From an uncultured Muribaculaceae bacterium (GTDB taxonomy: Bacteria; Bacteroidota; Bacteroidia; Bacteroidales; Muribaculaceae), in the NCBI GenBank assembly GCA_958439725.1, contig CAUBWJ010000025.1:1-31596 (forward strand): DNA of 31,596 bases, read 5' to 3'. The translations under genes and the position numbers were made by a program. Positions within the stretch are counted from its first letter, which is position 1; every line of letters starts with the position of its first letter. This document shows positions 16,575-24,399 of this stretch, piece after piece. The notes under the pieces are model-generated. The model was given only the letters and a program-made list of their open reading frames with translations, had not been told where the DNA came from and did not search any database.

Positions 16575-18002
16575 ATGAAACATTCTATTTCACGGGCTTT
16601 CTTCACCGGAGCCCTTGGCATTGCAGCATGCGCCGCAAATGCCCAGACGAGCACGCCGATTAATCTTCCGGCTCTGTTCGCTGACCACATGGTCCTTCAG
16701 CAAAAGACTGACGCTCCGGTGTGGGGGCGCGGCGACGCCTCGCGCACGGTATGCGTGATCGGCAGCTGGAATCCAGCCGATACGGCCAGTGCCACGGTCG
16801 ACGATTACGGACATTGGGCTGTAACCCTCCCTACACCCTCCTATGGTGGCCCTTACAGTCTGGAGGTGTTCTATCGCGGACTTCCCGCGGACACCGTTAC
16901 GGTCCGTGACGTGATGATAGGAGAAGTGTGGCTGTGCAGCGGACAGTCAAATATGGAATGGAGTCCGGCAAACGGCATCGAGAATTATGAGCAGGAGCGT
17001 GCCGGAGCCTCCAATCCCGCAATCCGGTTTTTCAGCCTCGCCAAAACCGCATCCGAAACCCCTCAGGACAATTGCATTGCGGAATGGGAAGTCTGCACGC
17101 CCGATGTGATGAGCCGCCGCAGCGCCGTTGCCTACATGTTTGGCCGCAACCTCAATAAAAAACTTGACGGTGTGCCCGTGGGCCTGATTGTTTCGGCCTG
17201 GGGAGGCACCCCTGCCGAGGTATGGGTTCCCGAGGACTCCGTGAATAACAACAGCGACATTGCCGAGGCCGTGATAGAGACCAGATATCCCTGGTGGCCC
17301 GTTCAGCCCGGCGTGCTTTACAACAGCATGATCCGGCCTCTCGCTCCTTACGGAATAGCAGGCGCGATATGGTATCAGGGTGAGTCCAACCGCGACAATC
17401 CTCAGTCCTACCGTCATCTGATGTCGACTCTTATCGGCTCCTGGCGCAAAGATTTCCGCAAAGAATTTCCGTTTTTTATAGTTCAGATCGCGCCGTTCAA
17501 CTACGCATCCTCAAACAATGGCCCCGCGCTTGTGCGTGAGGCCCAGCAACAGGTGGCCGATATGGTGCCGTCCGTAGGCCTGATACCTACAATTGATATT
17601 GGCGATGTAAATAATATCCATCCTGCAAAGAAATCCCAGGTTGGTGAACGTCTGGCAAATATGGCTCTGGGTCGTGCATACGGGCGCATCACTGACGGAT
17701 TCGAGGCGCCCCGTGCGGTAGACGCTGTGCGGCAGAAATCCGCGCTGAGCATACATTTTTCAAACGCGGGAGAGGGCATGAGCGCTTCTTCAAAAGAAAT
17801 CAAGGGCCTGTCTGTAGCCGGGAGTGACGGTGTTTTCCATCCGGCTAAAGGAACGCTTAAAAACAACGTTCTTACCGTAAAATCTTCGGAAGTGAAATCG
17901 CCTGTCAAGGTAAGATACTGCTTTGACGATGCCACCGAGGGAACCATATTCAATTCCTTCGGGCTTCCGTTGCTGCCATTCTCACTTTCAGTCGAACCAT
18001 AA
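16575..18002 (+). CDS. Exported sialate O-acetylesterase-like SGNH esterase
   Basis: 475 residues from ATG 16575, with a signal peptide ending about ANAQ. The N-terminal domain (about 28-112) has the family pattern LPALFADHMVLQQ and VWGRG. The esterase domain has the nucleophile Ser125 in CSGQSNMEW, the oxyanion glycine motif AWGGTPAEVW, the IWYQGESN block, and the Asp/His region IGDVNNIHP near 342-350. The family removes O-acetyl groups from sialic acid or other acetylated sugars; here it would clear side groups for the two glycosidases. It is seven bases after the first gene and 23 before the GH97 gene. Confidence 0.9.
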   Translation: MKHSISRAFFTGALGIAACAANAQTSTPINLPALFADHMVLQQKTDAPVWGRGDASRTVCVIGSWNPADTASATVDDYGHWAVTLPTPSYGGPYSLEVFYRGLPADTVTVRDVMIGEVWLCSGQSNMEWSPANGIENYEQERAGASNPAIRFFSLAKTASETPQDNCIAEWEVCTPDVMSRRSAVAYMFGRNLNKKLDGVPVGLIVSAWGGTPAEVWVPEDSVNNNSDIAEAVIETRYPWWPVQPGVLYNSMIRPLAPYGIAGAIWYQGESNRDNPQSYRHLMSTLIGSWRKDFRKEFPFFIVQIAPFNYASSNNGPALVREAQQQVADMVPSVGLIPTIDIGDVNNIHPAKKSQVGERLANMALGRAYGRITDGFEAPRAVDAVRQKSALSIHFSNAGEGMSASSKEIKGLSVAGSDGVFHPAKGTLKNNVLTVKSSEVKSPVKVRYCFDDATEGTIFNSFGLPLLPFSLSVEP

Positions 18003-18025
18003 CCATTCCATAACCATTCCTAAAA

Positions 18026-19939
18026 ATGAATTGCATAAATAATCTGCTTGTAATATGCGCAATGGCATTGCCGCTGATGGTGAATGCGCAGAAAGCGACC
18101 GTTGGCCTTTCGGCCGACGGCGGAAAACTGAACTATAAAGTCAGCTACAATGGCAAGACACCGGTTCCGTCCTCACCGCTCGGTATGGAAGTCGACAATA
18201 TTTGTCTCGGTACCGACATCGCTTCTTTTTCAAAAAATCCCGGCGCGGAAACGTCATATACTGTAAAGAGAAAGGACGGATCGAGCTTTTATGTCGACGT
18301 CCGTGAGTTCGACGACGGTGTGGCCCTGCGGTACCGTATTCCCGCCGATGGCCCTAAATGTATCTACAGCGAACAGACTGCCGTCACTTTCCCCGAAGGT
18401 ACAAGAGTGTGGTATGCGAGCGGGCCGTTCCAGTATGGCTGGCTGCAGGAATATCAGGATCGCGATATAAGTAAGATTGACAACGAACTGCTTGCTCCCC
18501 CTGCCACATTCCGGCTACCCGACGGAACATACGCCGCGGTCACCGAAGCGAATCTCCGCAATTTCCATGGCGCGGTTCTGTTTGGCAATAACGACAACAG
18601 TGTGAATTTCGGATATGTCGAAAACAAGGGCCACGTTGAATCCGGTACCATAACCGGTATGCCCGGCAGCCATATCCACGATGTAGTCCGTGATTATCCC
18701 TGGATCGCTTATCCCGATGAGAAAACGGGCGAGATTGTCACCCCCTGGCGTGTTATAATGCTTGCCTCGGACCTCGACGGCCTGGTGAACAACACGATAA
18801 TCGGTAAGGTGGCCGATGCTCCCGATCCCGAACTGTTTCCCAAGGGAAAGGATACCGAATGGATTAAACCCGGGCGTTCGGTATTTACATGGCTCACCGA
18901 GGGCAACAACCGTCTGAGCGTGGCAAATCATAAGCGTTATGTGGACGGTGCAGCGGAACTGGGACTGCAGTCGGTAGTTGTGGATGACGGCTGGGAATTA
19001 TGGCCGCAGACCGAACCTGAAGGTTCTGCCCATACAAAGTGGGAATATCTCAAAGACCTTACCGATTATGCCGCGCAGCGGGGAGTGGATATCTGGGTAT
19101 GGCGTCCGTCATCTGTCAGAGCGGGCAATAAGACAGATATCGGTCTGGTGGATGCCGGAGAGCGCAGGCAGTTCATGAAGAAATGTGCCGAAACCGGCGT
19201 GAAAGGGCTTAAGATTGATTTCTTCCACACCGAGAATCTCTTTACGGTAAATCTGATGGAAGAGATTCTGAAGGAAGCCGCCAGAAACAAGCTCATGGTG
19301 ATTTTCCACGGTGTGAACAAACCTACTGGCGACAACTTCACCTATCCCAATCTTCTGGCGAAAGAGGCTGTGCGCGGTCTCGAATGCGTTGGCGGCGAGA
19401 ACTCATGGGCTCCCGGCCCGGCGTGGACTTACCACAACACAGTGCTTCCATTTACAAGATGGCTGGCCGGTCCCGCCGACTATACCCCTCTGAACTTCCG
19501 GGCATTCTGTCCTAAAGAGATATCGTTTGCCCATCAGCTTGCCACTATCTACACATTCACCTCACCTATGCTCATATTGGCTGCCGATATGGAGGATATG
19601 CTTTCCACTCCCGGACGTCAGTTCATAGAAGAGGTACCTGTGACATGGGACGAGACCAGAGTGCTGCCTGAAAGCAAAATCGGCGAAATGGCCGCAATCG
19701 CGCGCCGGAGCGGAGATGTGTGGTATCTGTCGGTTCTTAACGGCGGAAAACAGTATGACGGCAAGCTTTCCACCGATTTCCTGCCTAAGGGGAACTATCG
19801 CACGACCATCGCCTCCGACAAGGATAACGATCCGCGCCAGATTGCCGTGACCTCCGGAAAGACTAAAAGCGGCCGTCCGCTCAAGGTAAACCTCATCCCC
19901 GGCGGAGGCTATCTGGTGAAGTTTGAGCGAATCAAGTAA
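18026..19939 (+). CDS. GH97 family glycosidase, probably retaining alpha-galactosidase type
   Basis: The 637-residue enzyme has a signal peptide ending MVNAQ, an N-terminal beta-sandwich (about 25-270), a TIM barrel (about 280-540) and a C-terminal beta domain, the GH97 layout. VTEANL (Glu174) matches the calcium-binding glutamate segment. VVVDDGWELWP and GLKIDFFHTEN (Asp398) are in the barrel, with a further Glu-rich block, KEAVRGLECVGGEN (about 445-458). In characterised GH97 enzymes, an Asp at the position of 398 is the nucleophile of retaining alpha-galactosidases, whereas inverting SusB-type alpha-glucosidases lack it. It ends the operon at a strong terminator hairpin. Confidence 0.9.
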   Translation: MNCINNLLVICAMALPLMVNAQKATVGLSADGGKLNYKVSYNGKTPVPSSPLGMEVDNICLGTDIASFSKNPGAETSYTVKRKDGSSFYVDVREFDDGVALRYRIPADGPKCIYSEQTAVTFPEGTRVWYASGPFQYGWLQEYQDRDISKIDNELLAPPATFRLPDGTYAAVTEANLRNFHGAVLFGNNDNSVNFGYVENKGHVESGTITGMPGSHIHDVVRDYPWIAYPDEKTGEIVTPWRVIMLASDLDGLVNNTIIGKVADAPDPELFPKGKDTEWIKPGRSVFTWLTEGNNRLSVANHKRYVDGAAELGLQSVVVDDGWELWPQTEPEGSAHTKWEYLKDLTDYAAQRGVDIWVWRPSSVRAGNKTDIGLVDAGERRQFMKKCAETGVKGLKIDFFHTENLFTVNLMEEILKEAARNKLMVIFHGVNKPTGDNFTYPNLLAKEAVRGLECVGGENSWAPGPAWTYHNTVLPFTRWLAGPADYTPLNFRAFCPKEISFAHQLATIYTFTSPMLILAADMEDMLSTPGRQFIEEVPVTWDETRVLPESKIGEMAAIARRSGDVWYLSVLNGGKQYDGKLSTDFLPKGNYRTTIASDKDNDPRQIAVTSGKTKSGRPLKVNLIPGGGYLVKFERIK

Positions 19940-19970
19940 CCCGAAGGAATACTAAACTGCGAAATATAAT

Positions 19971-20017
19971 AAACAGGCGATGTGTCAAATCCGCATTTTG
20001 ATACATCGCCTGTTTTG
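19971..20017. terminator. Shared bidirectional terminator hairpin
   Basis: A perfect 13-bp stem (19971-19983 with 20003-20015), extended inward by an imperfect stem (ATCAAAAT-like), sits between the GH97 stop and the stop of the convergent cupin gene. The plus side is followed by a T-rich run; the minus side also continues with TT-rich sequence. Confidence 0.85.
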
Positions 20018-20033
20018 TCGCATTTATATGGTG

Positions 20034-20882
20034 TTATTTGCCGAGCTTGGAGTATTCCTGGTCGGTTACCGGCTCGAGCCATACGTTTTCGGTATTTTCA
20101 CCGGGTACGGAGAAGGCAAGGTGGGCAAACCAGCTGTCGGCGGCTGCGCCATGCCAGTGTTTTACATTGGCGGGGATGTGGATTACGGTGCCGGGCAGAA
20201 TCTCCACTGCGGGTTTCCCGTCTTCCTGATACCAGCCGCGGCCGGCCACACCCACCAGCATCTGGCCTCCGCCCTGGGTAGCTTTATGGATATGCCAGTT
20301 GTTGCGGCATCCCGGCTCGAAGGTCACGTTGGCGAATGGTATCTGGCTGGATGAAACCGGTGCGAGATAGCTGTTGCCGATAAAATACTTGGCGTAGGCC
20401 GTGTTCGGTTCGCCGATGGGGAAAATCATCTCGCGCTGGAACTGAGCCTTTGCGTCGTCGCCCTTCACATCGTCGTTCCACACCTCTTTGGCCAGACGGA
20501 ACGCGGCCCATGCCTTAGGCCATCCGGCATAGAATGCGATGTGGGTGATGATTTCAGCGGCCTCGGTGCGGGTTATGCCGTTTTTCCTGGCCTCCATCAG
20601 ATGGAATTTCAGCGAACTGTCGGTGATTCCCTGCGAGATGAGGCTGGTGATGGTCACGAGGGAGCGGTCGCGGAGCGAGAGCAGGTCGTTGCGGCTCCAT
20701 ACCTCGCCGAATAATATATCGTCGTTCAGATGGGCGAATTCCGGCGCGAATTCCCCGAGGGCGTCGCGTCCGGCGGTCTGGGTGACCTTGACGCGCTGGC
20801 GTGCTCCATTCAGATTGTTGTCCTGGGCCATAACATTTACTGATAGAAAAAAGGTTGTTATTAATATTGCGATTGTTCTCAT
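20034..20882 (-). CDS. Exported carboxymuconolactone decarboxylase-like / cupin fusion protein
   Basis: 282 residues from the ATG at 20882, which gives a clean signal peptide (MRTIAILITTFFLSVNVMAQ); an ATG five codons upstream is possible. Residues about 30-135 are a carboxymuconolactone decarboxylase-like (AhpD-fold) domain: LLSLRDRSLVTITSLISQG and EAAEIITHIAFYAGWPKAWAA. It has no CxxC pair, so it is not a peroxidase-type AhpD. Residues about 175-275 are a cupin with metal-site residues in NNWHIHKATQGGGQMLVG and HIPANVKHWHG. Such fusions are sometimes named (R)-mandelonitrile lyase-like; the substrate is unknown. It is divergent from an AraC regulator that shares an operator-like repeat. Confidence 0.85.
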   Translation of the reverse strand: MRTIAILITTFFLSVNVMAQDNNLNGARQRVKVTQTAGRDALGEFAPEFAHLNDDILFGEVWSRNDLLSLRDRSLVTITSLISQGITDSSLKFHLMEARKNGITRTEAAEIITHIAFYAGWPKAWAAFRLAKEVWNDDVKGDDAKAQFQREMIFPIGEPNTAYAKYFIGNSYLAPVSSSQIPFANVTFEPGCRNNWHIHKATQGGGQMLVGVAGRGWYQEDGKPAVEILPGTVIHIPANVKHWHGAAADSWFAHLAFSVPGENTENVWLEPVTDQEYSKLGK

Positions 20883-20913
20883 TTTGCTGAAAAGCATAGC
20901 GGTGGTGGCATTA

Positions 20914-20931
20914 TGTTACGATGCAAAATTA
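20914..20931 (-). promoter_or_regulatory. Minus-strand promoter and operator half of the cupin gene
   Basis: TAATTTTG (20931-20924, minus strand) is a -7 element, and TTTTGCATCGTAACA (20928-20914, minus strand) runs from its end across the predicted start. The same 15 bases occur at the divergent promoter (21021-21035). The gene ATG is at 20882. Confidence 0.6.
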
Positions 20932-21017
20932 ATATCTACACGTCTGTTGTGTTTAACAAAATTACCGCTTGTCTTACCAACTTTCAATATAATTAGGATA
21001 TGCCCCCGATAAATTGC

Positions 21018-21035
21018 TATTTTTGCATCGTAACA
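21018..21035 (+). promoter_or_regulatory. Plus-strand promoter and operator half of the araC gene
   Basis: TATTTTTG (21018-21025) is a -7 element, and TTTTGCATCGTAACA (21021-21035) runs across the predicted start. It is a perfect inverted copy of 20914-20928, so the same site lies in the same position at both promoters. Confidence 0.6.
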
Positions 21036-21052
21036 ACAACTGAAACCTCCAC

Positions 21053-21961
21053 ATGACTATCCGACAGACAGTAAAACTCGATTCAATCGATGCCTACAAC
21101 AAACTTTACGGTCTTACCACCTACCATCCGCTGGTGACGGTGATCGACCTGAAGAACGCCACAAATCCGGTGAACCATATCCGTATCGATTACGGGGTCT
21201 ACGCCCTGTTTCTGAAAAACGGCGTAAACTGCACCCTGAAATACGGCAGGGAGAAATATGATTATCAGGAAGGCACCATAGTGAGCTTCTCGCCCGGACA
21301 GACAGTGGAGGTGGATATGGATACGGATGTGACCGCACCCGATGTGATAGGCCTGATGTTCCATCCCGACCTTATCTACGGCACTCTGCTCGGGGAGCGG
21401 ATACATGACTACGGCTTCTTTGAGTATTCGCAGCGCGAGGCCCTTCATCTGTCGGAGAGCGAGAGGAAACTGTTTCTGGAATGCCTCGAAAAGATAGGGC
21501 GTGAGGTTATGCACCCGGTCGACAATCATTCCGCCGACCTGATTTCGGCCAATATCAATCTGCTTCTGGAGTATCTGAACCGTTTCTACGACCGCCAGTT
21601 CATCACCCGTCATAAGGTCAATAACGAGGTGGTGGCAAAGTTCGAGCGGGAGCTTCGCCGGTATTTCGACAGCGGCAAATGCCGCGAGGGACTGCCCACC
21701 GTGGCCTATTTTGCTGAAAAGGCATGCCTTTCGCCGGGTTATTTCGGCGACCTGATACGCAAGGAGCTGGGCATATCGGCCAAGGATGTGATTTCCTCAC
21801 ACATGATTTCGATAGCCAAGCAGCGCCTTGCTTCCACCGACACGGATGTGAGCCTCATCGCCTACGATCTCGGGTTCCAGTATCCCCAGCACTTTACCCG
21901 TCAATTTAAACGCCTTACCGGCCAGAGCCCCACGGAATACCGCATGGCCTCTGGCGGGTAA
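21053..21961 (+). CDS. AraC family transcriptional regulator
   Basis: The 302-residue protein has an N-terminal beta-rich ligand or dimer domain (about residues 20-110, including YGVYALFLKNG and GTIVSFSPGQTVEVD) and a linking helix region. Two C-terminal helix-turn-helix motifs follow (about 205-300): VAYFAEKACLSPGYFGDLIRKELG, then VSLIAYDLGFQYPQHFTRQFKRLTGQSPTEYR, the classic AraC signature. It is divergent from the cupin protein gene and probably regulates both genes through the inverted repeat. It does not touch the GH97 operon, from which a terminator separates it. Confidence 0.93.
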   Translation: MTIRQTVKLDSIDAYNKLYGLTTYHPLVTVIDLKNATNPVNHIRIDYGVYALFLKNGVNCTLKYGREKYDYQEGTIVSFSPGQTVEVDMDTDVTAPDVIGLMFHPDLIYGTLLGERIHDYGFFEYSQREALHLSESERKLFLECLEKIGREVMHPVDNHSADLISANINLLLEYLNRFYDRQFITRHKVNNEVVAKFERELRRYFDSGKCREGLPTVAYFAEKACLSPGYFGDLIRKELGISAKDVISSHMISIAKQRLASTDTDVSLIAYDLGFQYPQHFTRQFKRLTGQSPTEYRMASGG

Positions 21962-21983
21962 ATGGCGACAGACGGCATCGGGG

Positions 21984-24290
21984 TCAGAGGCGTATCGAAG
22001 CTCCGATGTTGACGCAGCGGGGCAGTGACGGGCCGTAGATATAACCCGAGTCGCGCTTGGGGCCTTTGTCGAAGTCGCTCTGATAGGAATTGAAGATGTT
22101 GCTCACCCCTGCGGAAATCTCAAGATTCACGCGGTTGAACACACGGAATGTGTAGGCGAGCTTTGCCGACGCGTCGAAAAACGACTGCGTTCTCACCGCC
22201 AGATCCACATCCGTTCCCGAACCTTCCATGTGCTGCACCAGCATAGGGCCTGTGGCTGTTCCGGTCACGGTGGCTCTTAGCGAATGCGTTATCTCCCAGT
22301 TGGCCGTCAGATAGCCGTAGACATCGGGGGTGCGGAACATGCGTTTCTCGGCGGGGACGTCGGGATTATCGCTCCACCGTTCGGGCTTCTTGTAGCGGCT
22401 GCGCTGGAGCGTGACGCCTCCCTGCACATCGAAATGATTGGAGAATACGGCCTTTGCCTCGATATTCACGCCGGCCACGCGGGCGCCGGACCCGTTGTAG
22501 CGTTCAAGCACGGCGTTGCCGTTGGCATCGAGGCCGTCGAGCTGACGCAGCGCGAACACGTCGCGGAGGTCGGTGAAAAAGCCTTCAACCAGAAGATTGG
22601 TCTGCACGTTGCCGAAACGGTGATACATGTCGGCCGAGAGGCTTACGCTCTGCGAGCTTTCCTGCTTGAGGCCCGGAGCCAGGACGGTGACCACGCGCTC
22701 GCCGCCTACAATAGCCACGTGAAAGTCCTCGTCGTAGGCCTGAGGCGAACGGAATCCGGTGGAATAGGAGGCACGGAAGTTGAAGTTGTCGGAGGGGTTG
22801 AAACGTATGTTGAGGCGGGGGGAGACTATGGCGTTGTGGATGAGTGAATGCTTGTCGACTCGCGCGCCCACGAGGAATCCCCACTTTTCGTTGCGCCATT
22901 CGTTCTGGAGATAGGCGCTGTAGATGTTTACGGTCTGGAGTATGTCGTGGTCATAGCCTAATGTCACGTCGTGCAGACGGTTGAAAGAGTATTCCACTCC
23001 GGCCACGAGCTCGGAGGGCATGAACAGCAGGCGGTCGAAAGGATGCGTCCACTGAGAGCCAGCCGTGGCAACTACATCCGAGGTGCGGCCGTAGGCATTC
23101 GGGTCCATCTCGGAGCCGTAGTAGCTTTTGCGCCGTGTGGCCTGAGTGGCGGCGAACACCGACAGATGGTCGCGGCGGTCGCGCATCCAGAGGTCGAAAG
23201 TTGCTTCTCCGGCATGTATGTTATGGTCCACTTCCTCGGCTATCATGGCCTTGTGGGCGGGCTGGTCGAGATTGTCGCCTCCGCGGCGGTATTCGTGGGT
23301 GTTATGGTATTCCACGGTGAGCTTCGTGTTGGCCGATGTCCGGAAAAACGTGCGGGCACCTATGGTCTGGCTGCTGAGTTTCGCTACCTCGGTGAAGCCG
23401 TCGCCATTGTGGTCGTATCCGTCGCGCGAGCGGCTCTGTCCGTAGATGAAGGCGCCTGCCTTGTTATTGTCGGTCACCACCGAGGCATTGGCCGTGGTGT
23501 TGTTGTCGAGCGCTCCCGAGGGCCCTATGAAGGAGAGCTTGTGGGAAAGCGTGGCTGAATTGGACAGCGGGTCCTTGGTGATGATATTGATGGTTCCGCC
23601 AACGGCCGAGGAGCCGAACAGAGCCGAGCCGCCACCGCGCATCACCTCCACGCGGTCAATCATGTTGGCGGGAATCTGTTCGAGTCCGTAGACGCCGGTA
23701 AGGGCCGAGAACACCGGCCGGGAGTTCATGAGAATCTGTGAATAATGACCGTCCAGCCCGTTGATTCTCACTTGGGTGAAACCGCAGTTCTGGCAGTCGT
23801 TCTCCACTCTGACGCCCGGCTGGAAATCAAGGCCGTCGGCCAGCGAGCACGCGCCGGTATTGAGAAAAGTCTTGCCTGAAAGCACGTTGACCAGCGAAGG
23901 GCTCTCGCGTCGTCGCGTCTCGGTTTTCGAGGCGGTGACCACCACCTGGTCGAGCATGAATGCGTCGGGTTTGATTTCGAAATTCAGTTCCTTGGTCTCT
24001 TTGCTCTTTACTGTGACCTTGCGGCTTTCAGTGGCATATCCCATGAAAGACACCGTCACAGTGTATTCGCCGGGCACAAGGTCGCGGAACACATAGTGGC
24101 CCGAAGCGTCGGTCATAGTGGCTATATCGGTATCGGCGAGGCGTACAACGCATCCCGGAATATGTTCGCCGTTTTCTGCGTCTATCACATGGCCGGTCAG
24201 ATTGGCATCGGAAACAGGGGCATTTCCAGCGCCTATGGCAAGCAACCGCCCCATGAGGAAGGCAATTGCCACAAGTGTTTTTTTGCTCAT
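21984..24290 (-). CDS. TonB-dependent outer membrane receptor with carboxypeptidase-like N-terminal domain
   Basis: The 768-residue protein has a signal peptide (about 1-21), a carboxypeptidase regulatory-like domain (about 30-110, with GEYTVTVSFMGYATESRKVTV), a TonB-box-like DQVVVTAS (about 114-121), then the plug (about 122-240) with GGGSALFGSSAVGGTINIITKDP, and a beta-barrel ending with LPRCVNIGASIRL. It imports a substrate across the outer membrane using TonB energy. It is not a SusC family protein and has no SusD partner, so a siderophore, metal or cofactor is likelier than a polysaccharide. A paired cysteine motif, NDCQNCGF, sits in the plug. It converges on araC with 22 bases between stops; promoter at 24319-24348. 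Confidence 0.9.
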   Translation of the reverse strand: MSKKTLVAIAFLMGRLLAIGAGNAPVSDANLTGHVIDAENGEHIPGCVVRLADTDIATMTDASGHYVFRDLVPGEYTVTVSFMGYATESRKVTVKSKETKELNFEIKPDAFMLDQVVVTASKTETRRRESPSLVNVLSGKTFLNTGACSLADGLDFQPGVRVENDCQNCGFTQVRINGLDGHYSQILMNSRPVFSALTGVYGLEQIPANMIDRVEVMRGGGSALFGSSAVGGTINIITKDPLSNSATLSHKLSFIGPSGALDNNTTANASVVTDNNKAGAFIYGQSRSRDGYDHNGDGFTEVAKLSSQTIGARTFFRTSANTKLTVEYHNTHEYRRGGDNLDQPAHKAMIAEEVDHNIHAGEATFDLWMRDRRDHLSVFAATQATRRKSYYGSEMDPNAYGRTSDVVATAGSQWTHPFDRLLFMPSELVAGVEYSFNRLHDVTLGYDHDILQTVNIYSAYLQNEWRNEKWGFLVGARVDKHSLIHNAIVSPRLNIRFNPSDNFNFRASYSTGFRSPQAYDEDFHVAIVGGERVVTVLAPGLKQESSQSVSLSADMYHRFGNVQTNLLVEGFFTDLRDVFALRQLDGLDANGNAVLERYNGSGARVAGVNIEAKAVFSNHFDVQGGVTLQRSRYKKPERWSDNPDVPAEKRMFRTPDVYGYLTANWEITHSLRATVTGTATGPMLVQHMEGSGTDVDLAVRTQSFFDASAKLAYTFRVFNRVNLEISAGVSNIFNSYQSDFDKGPKRDSGYIYGPSLPRCVNIGASIRL

Positions 24291-24318
24291 AATTTACTTA
24301 CTGTTTTCAATCAGAGCG

Positions 24319-24348
24319 CAAAATTACTACGTTGGAAAGAAATTTCAA
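24319..24348 (-). promoter_or_regulatory. Promoter of the TonB receptor gene
   Basis: Minus-strand TTTG (24348-24345), 18 bases, TAATTTTG (24326-24319). The spacing is slightly short. The leader is about 22 bases. Confidence 0.5.
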
Positions 24349-24399
24349 ATACCTATAAATAGTGATATTTTCCGGCTGGGATATGTATCTGCTTGAACT

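Noticed and set aside
15779..16690. A 303-codon minus-strand frame across two glycosidase-operon genes
   Set aside because: It crosses a gene boundary antisense and has no motif, promoter or signal.
17998..18020. An 11-base tandem repeat (CATAACCATTC twice) between esterase and GH97 genes
   Set aside because: Only two units in a 23-base gap; most likely a small slippage event with no role I can support.
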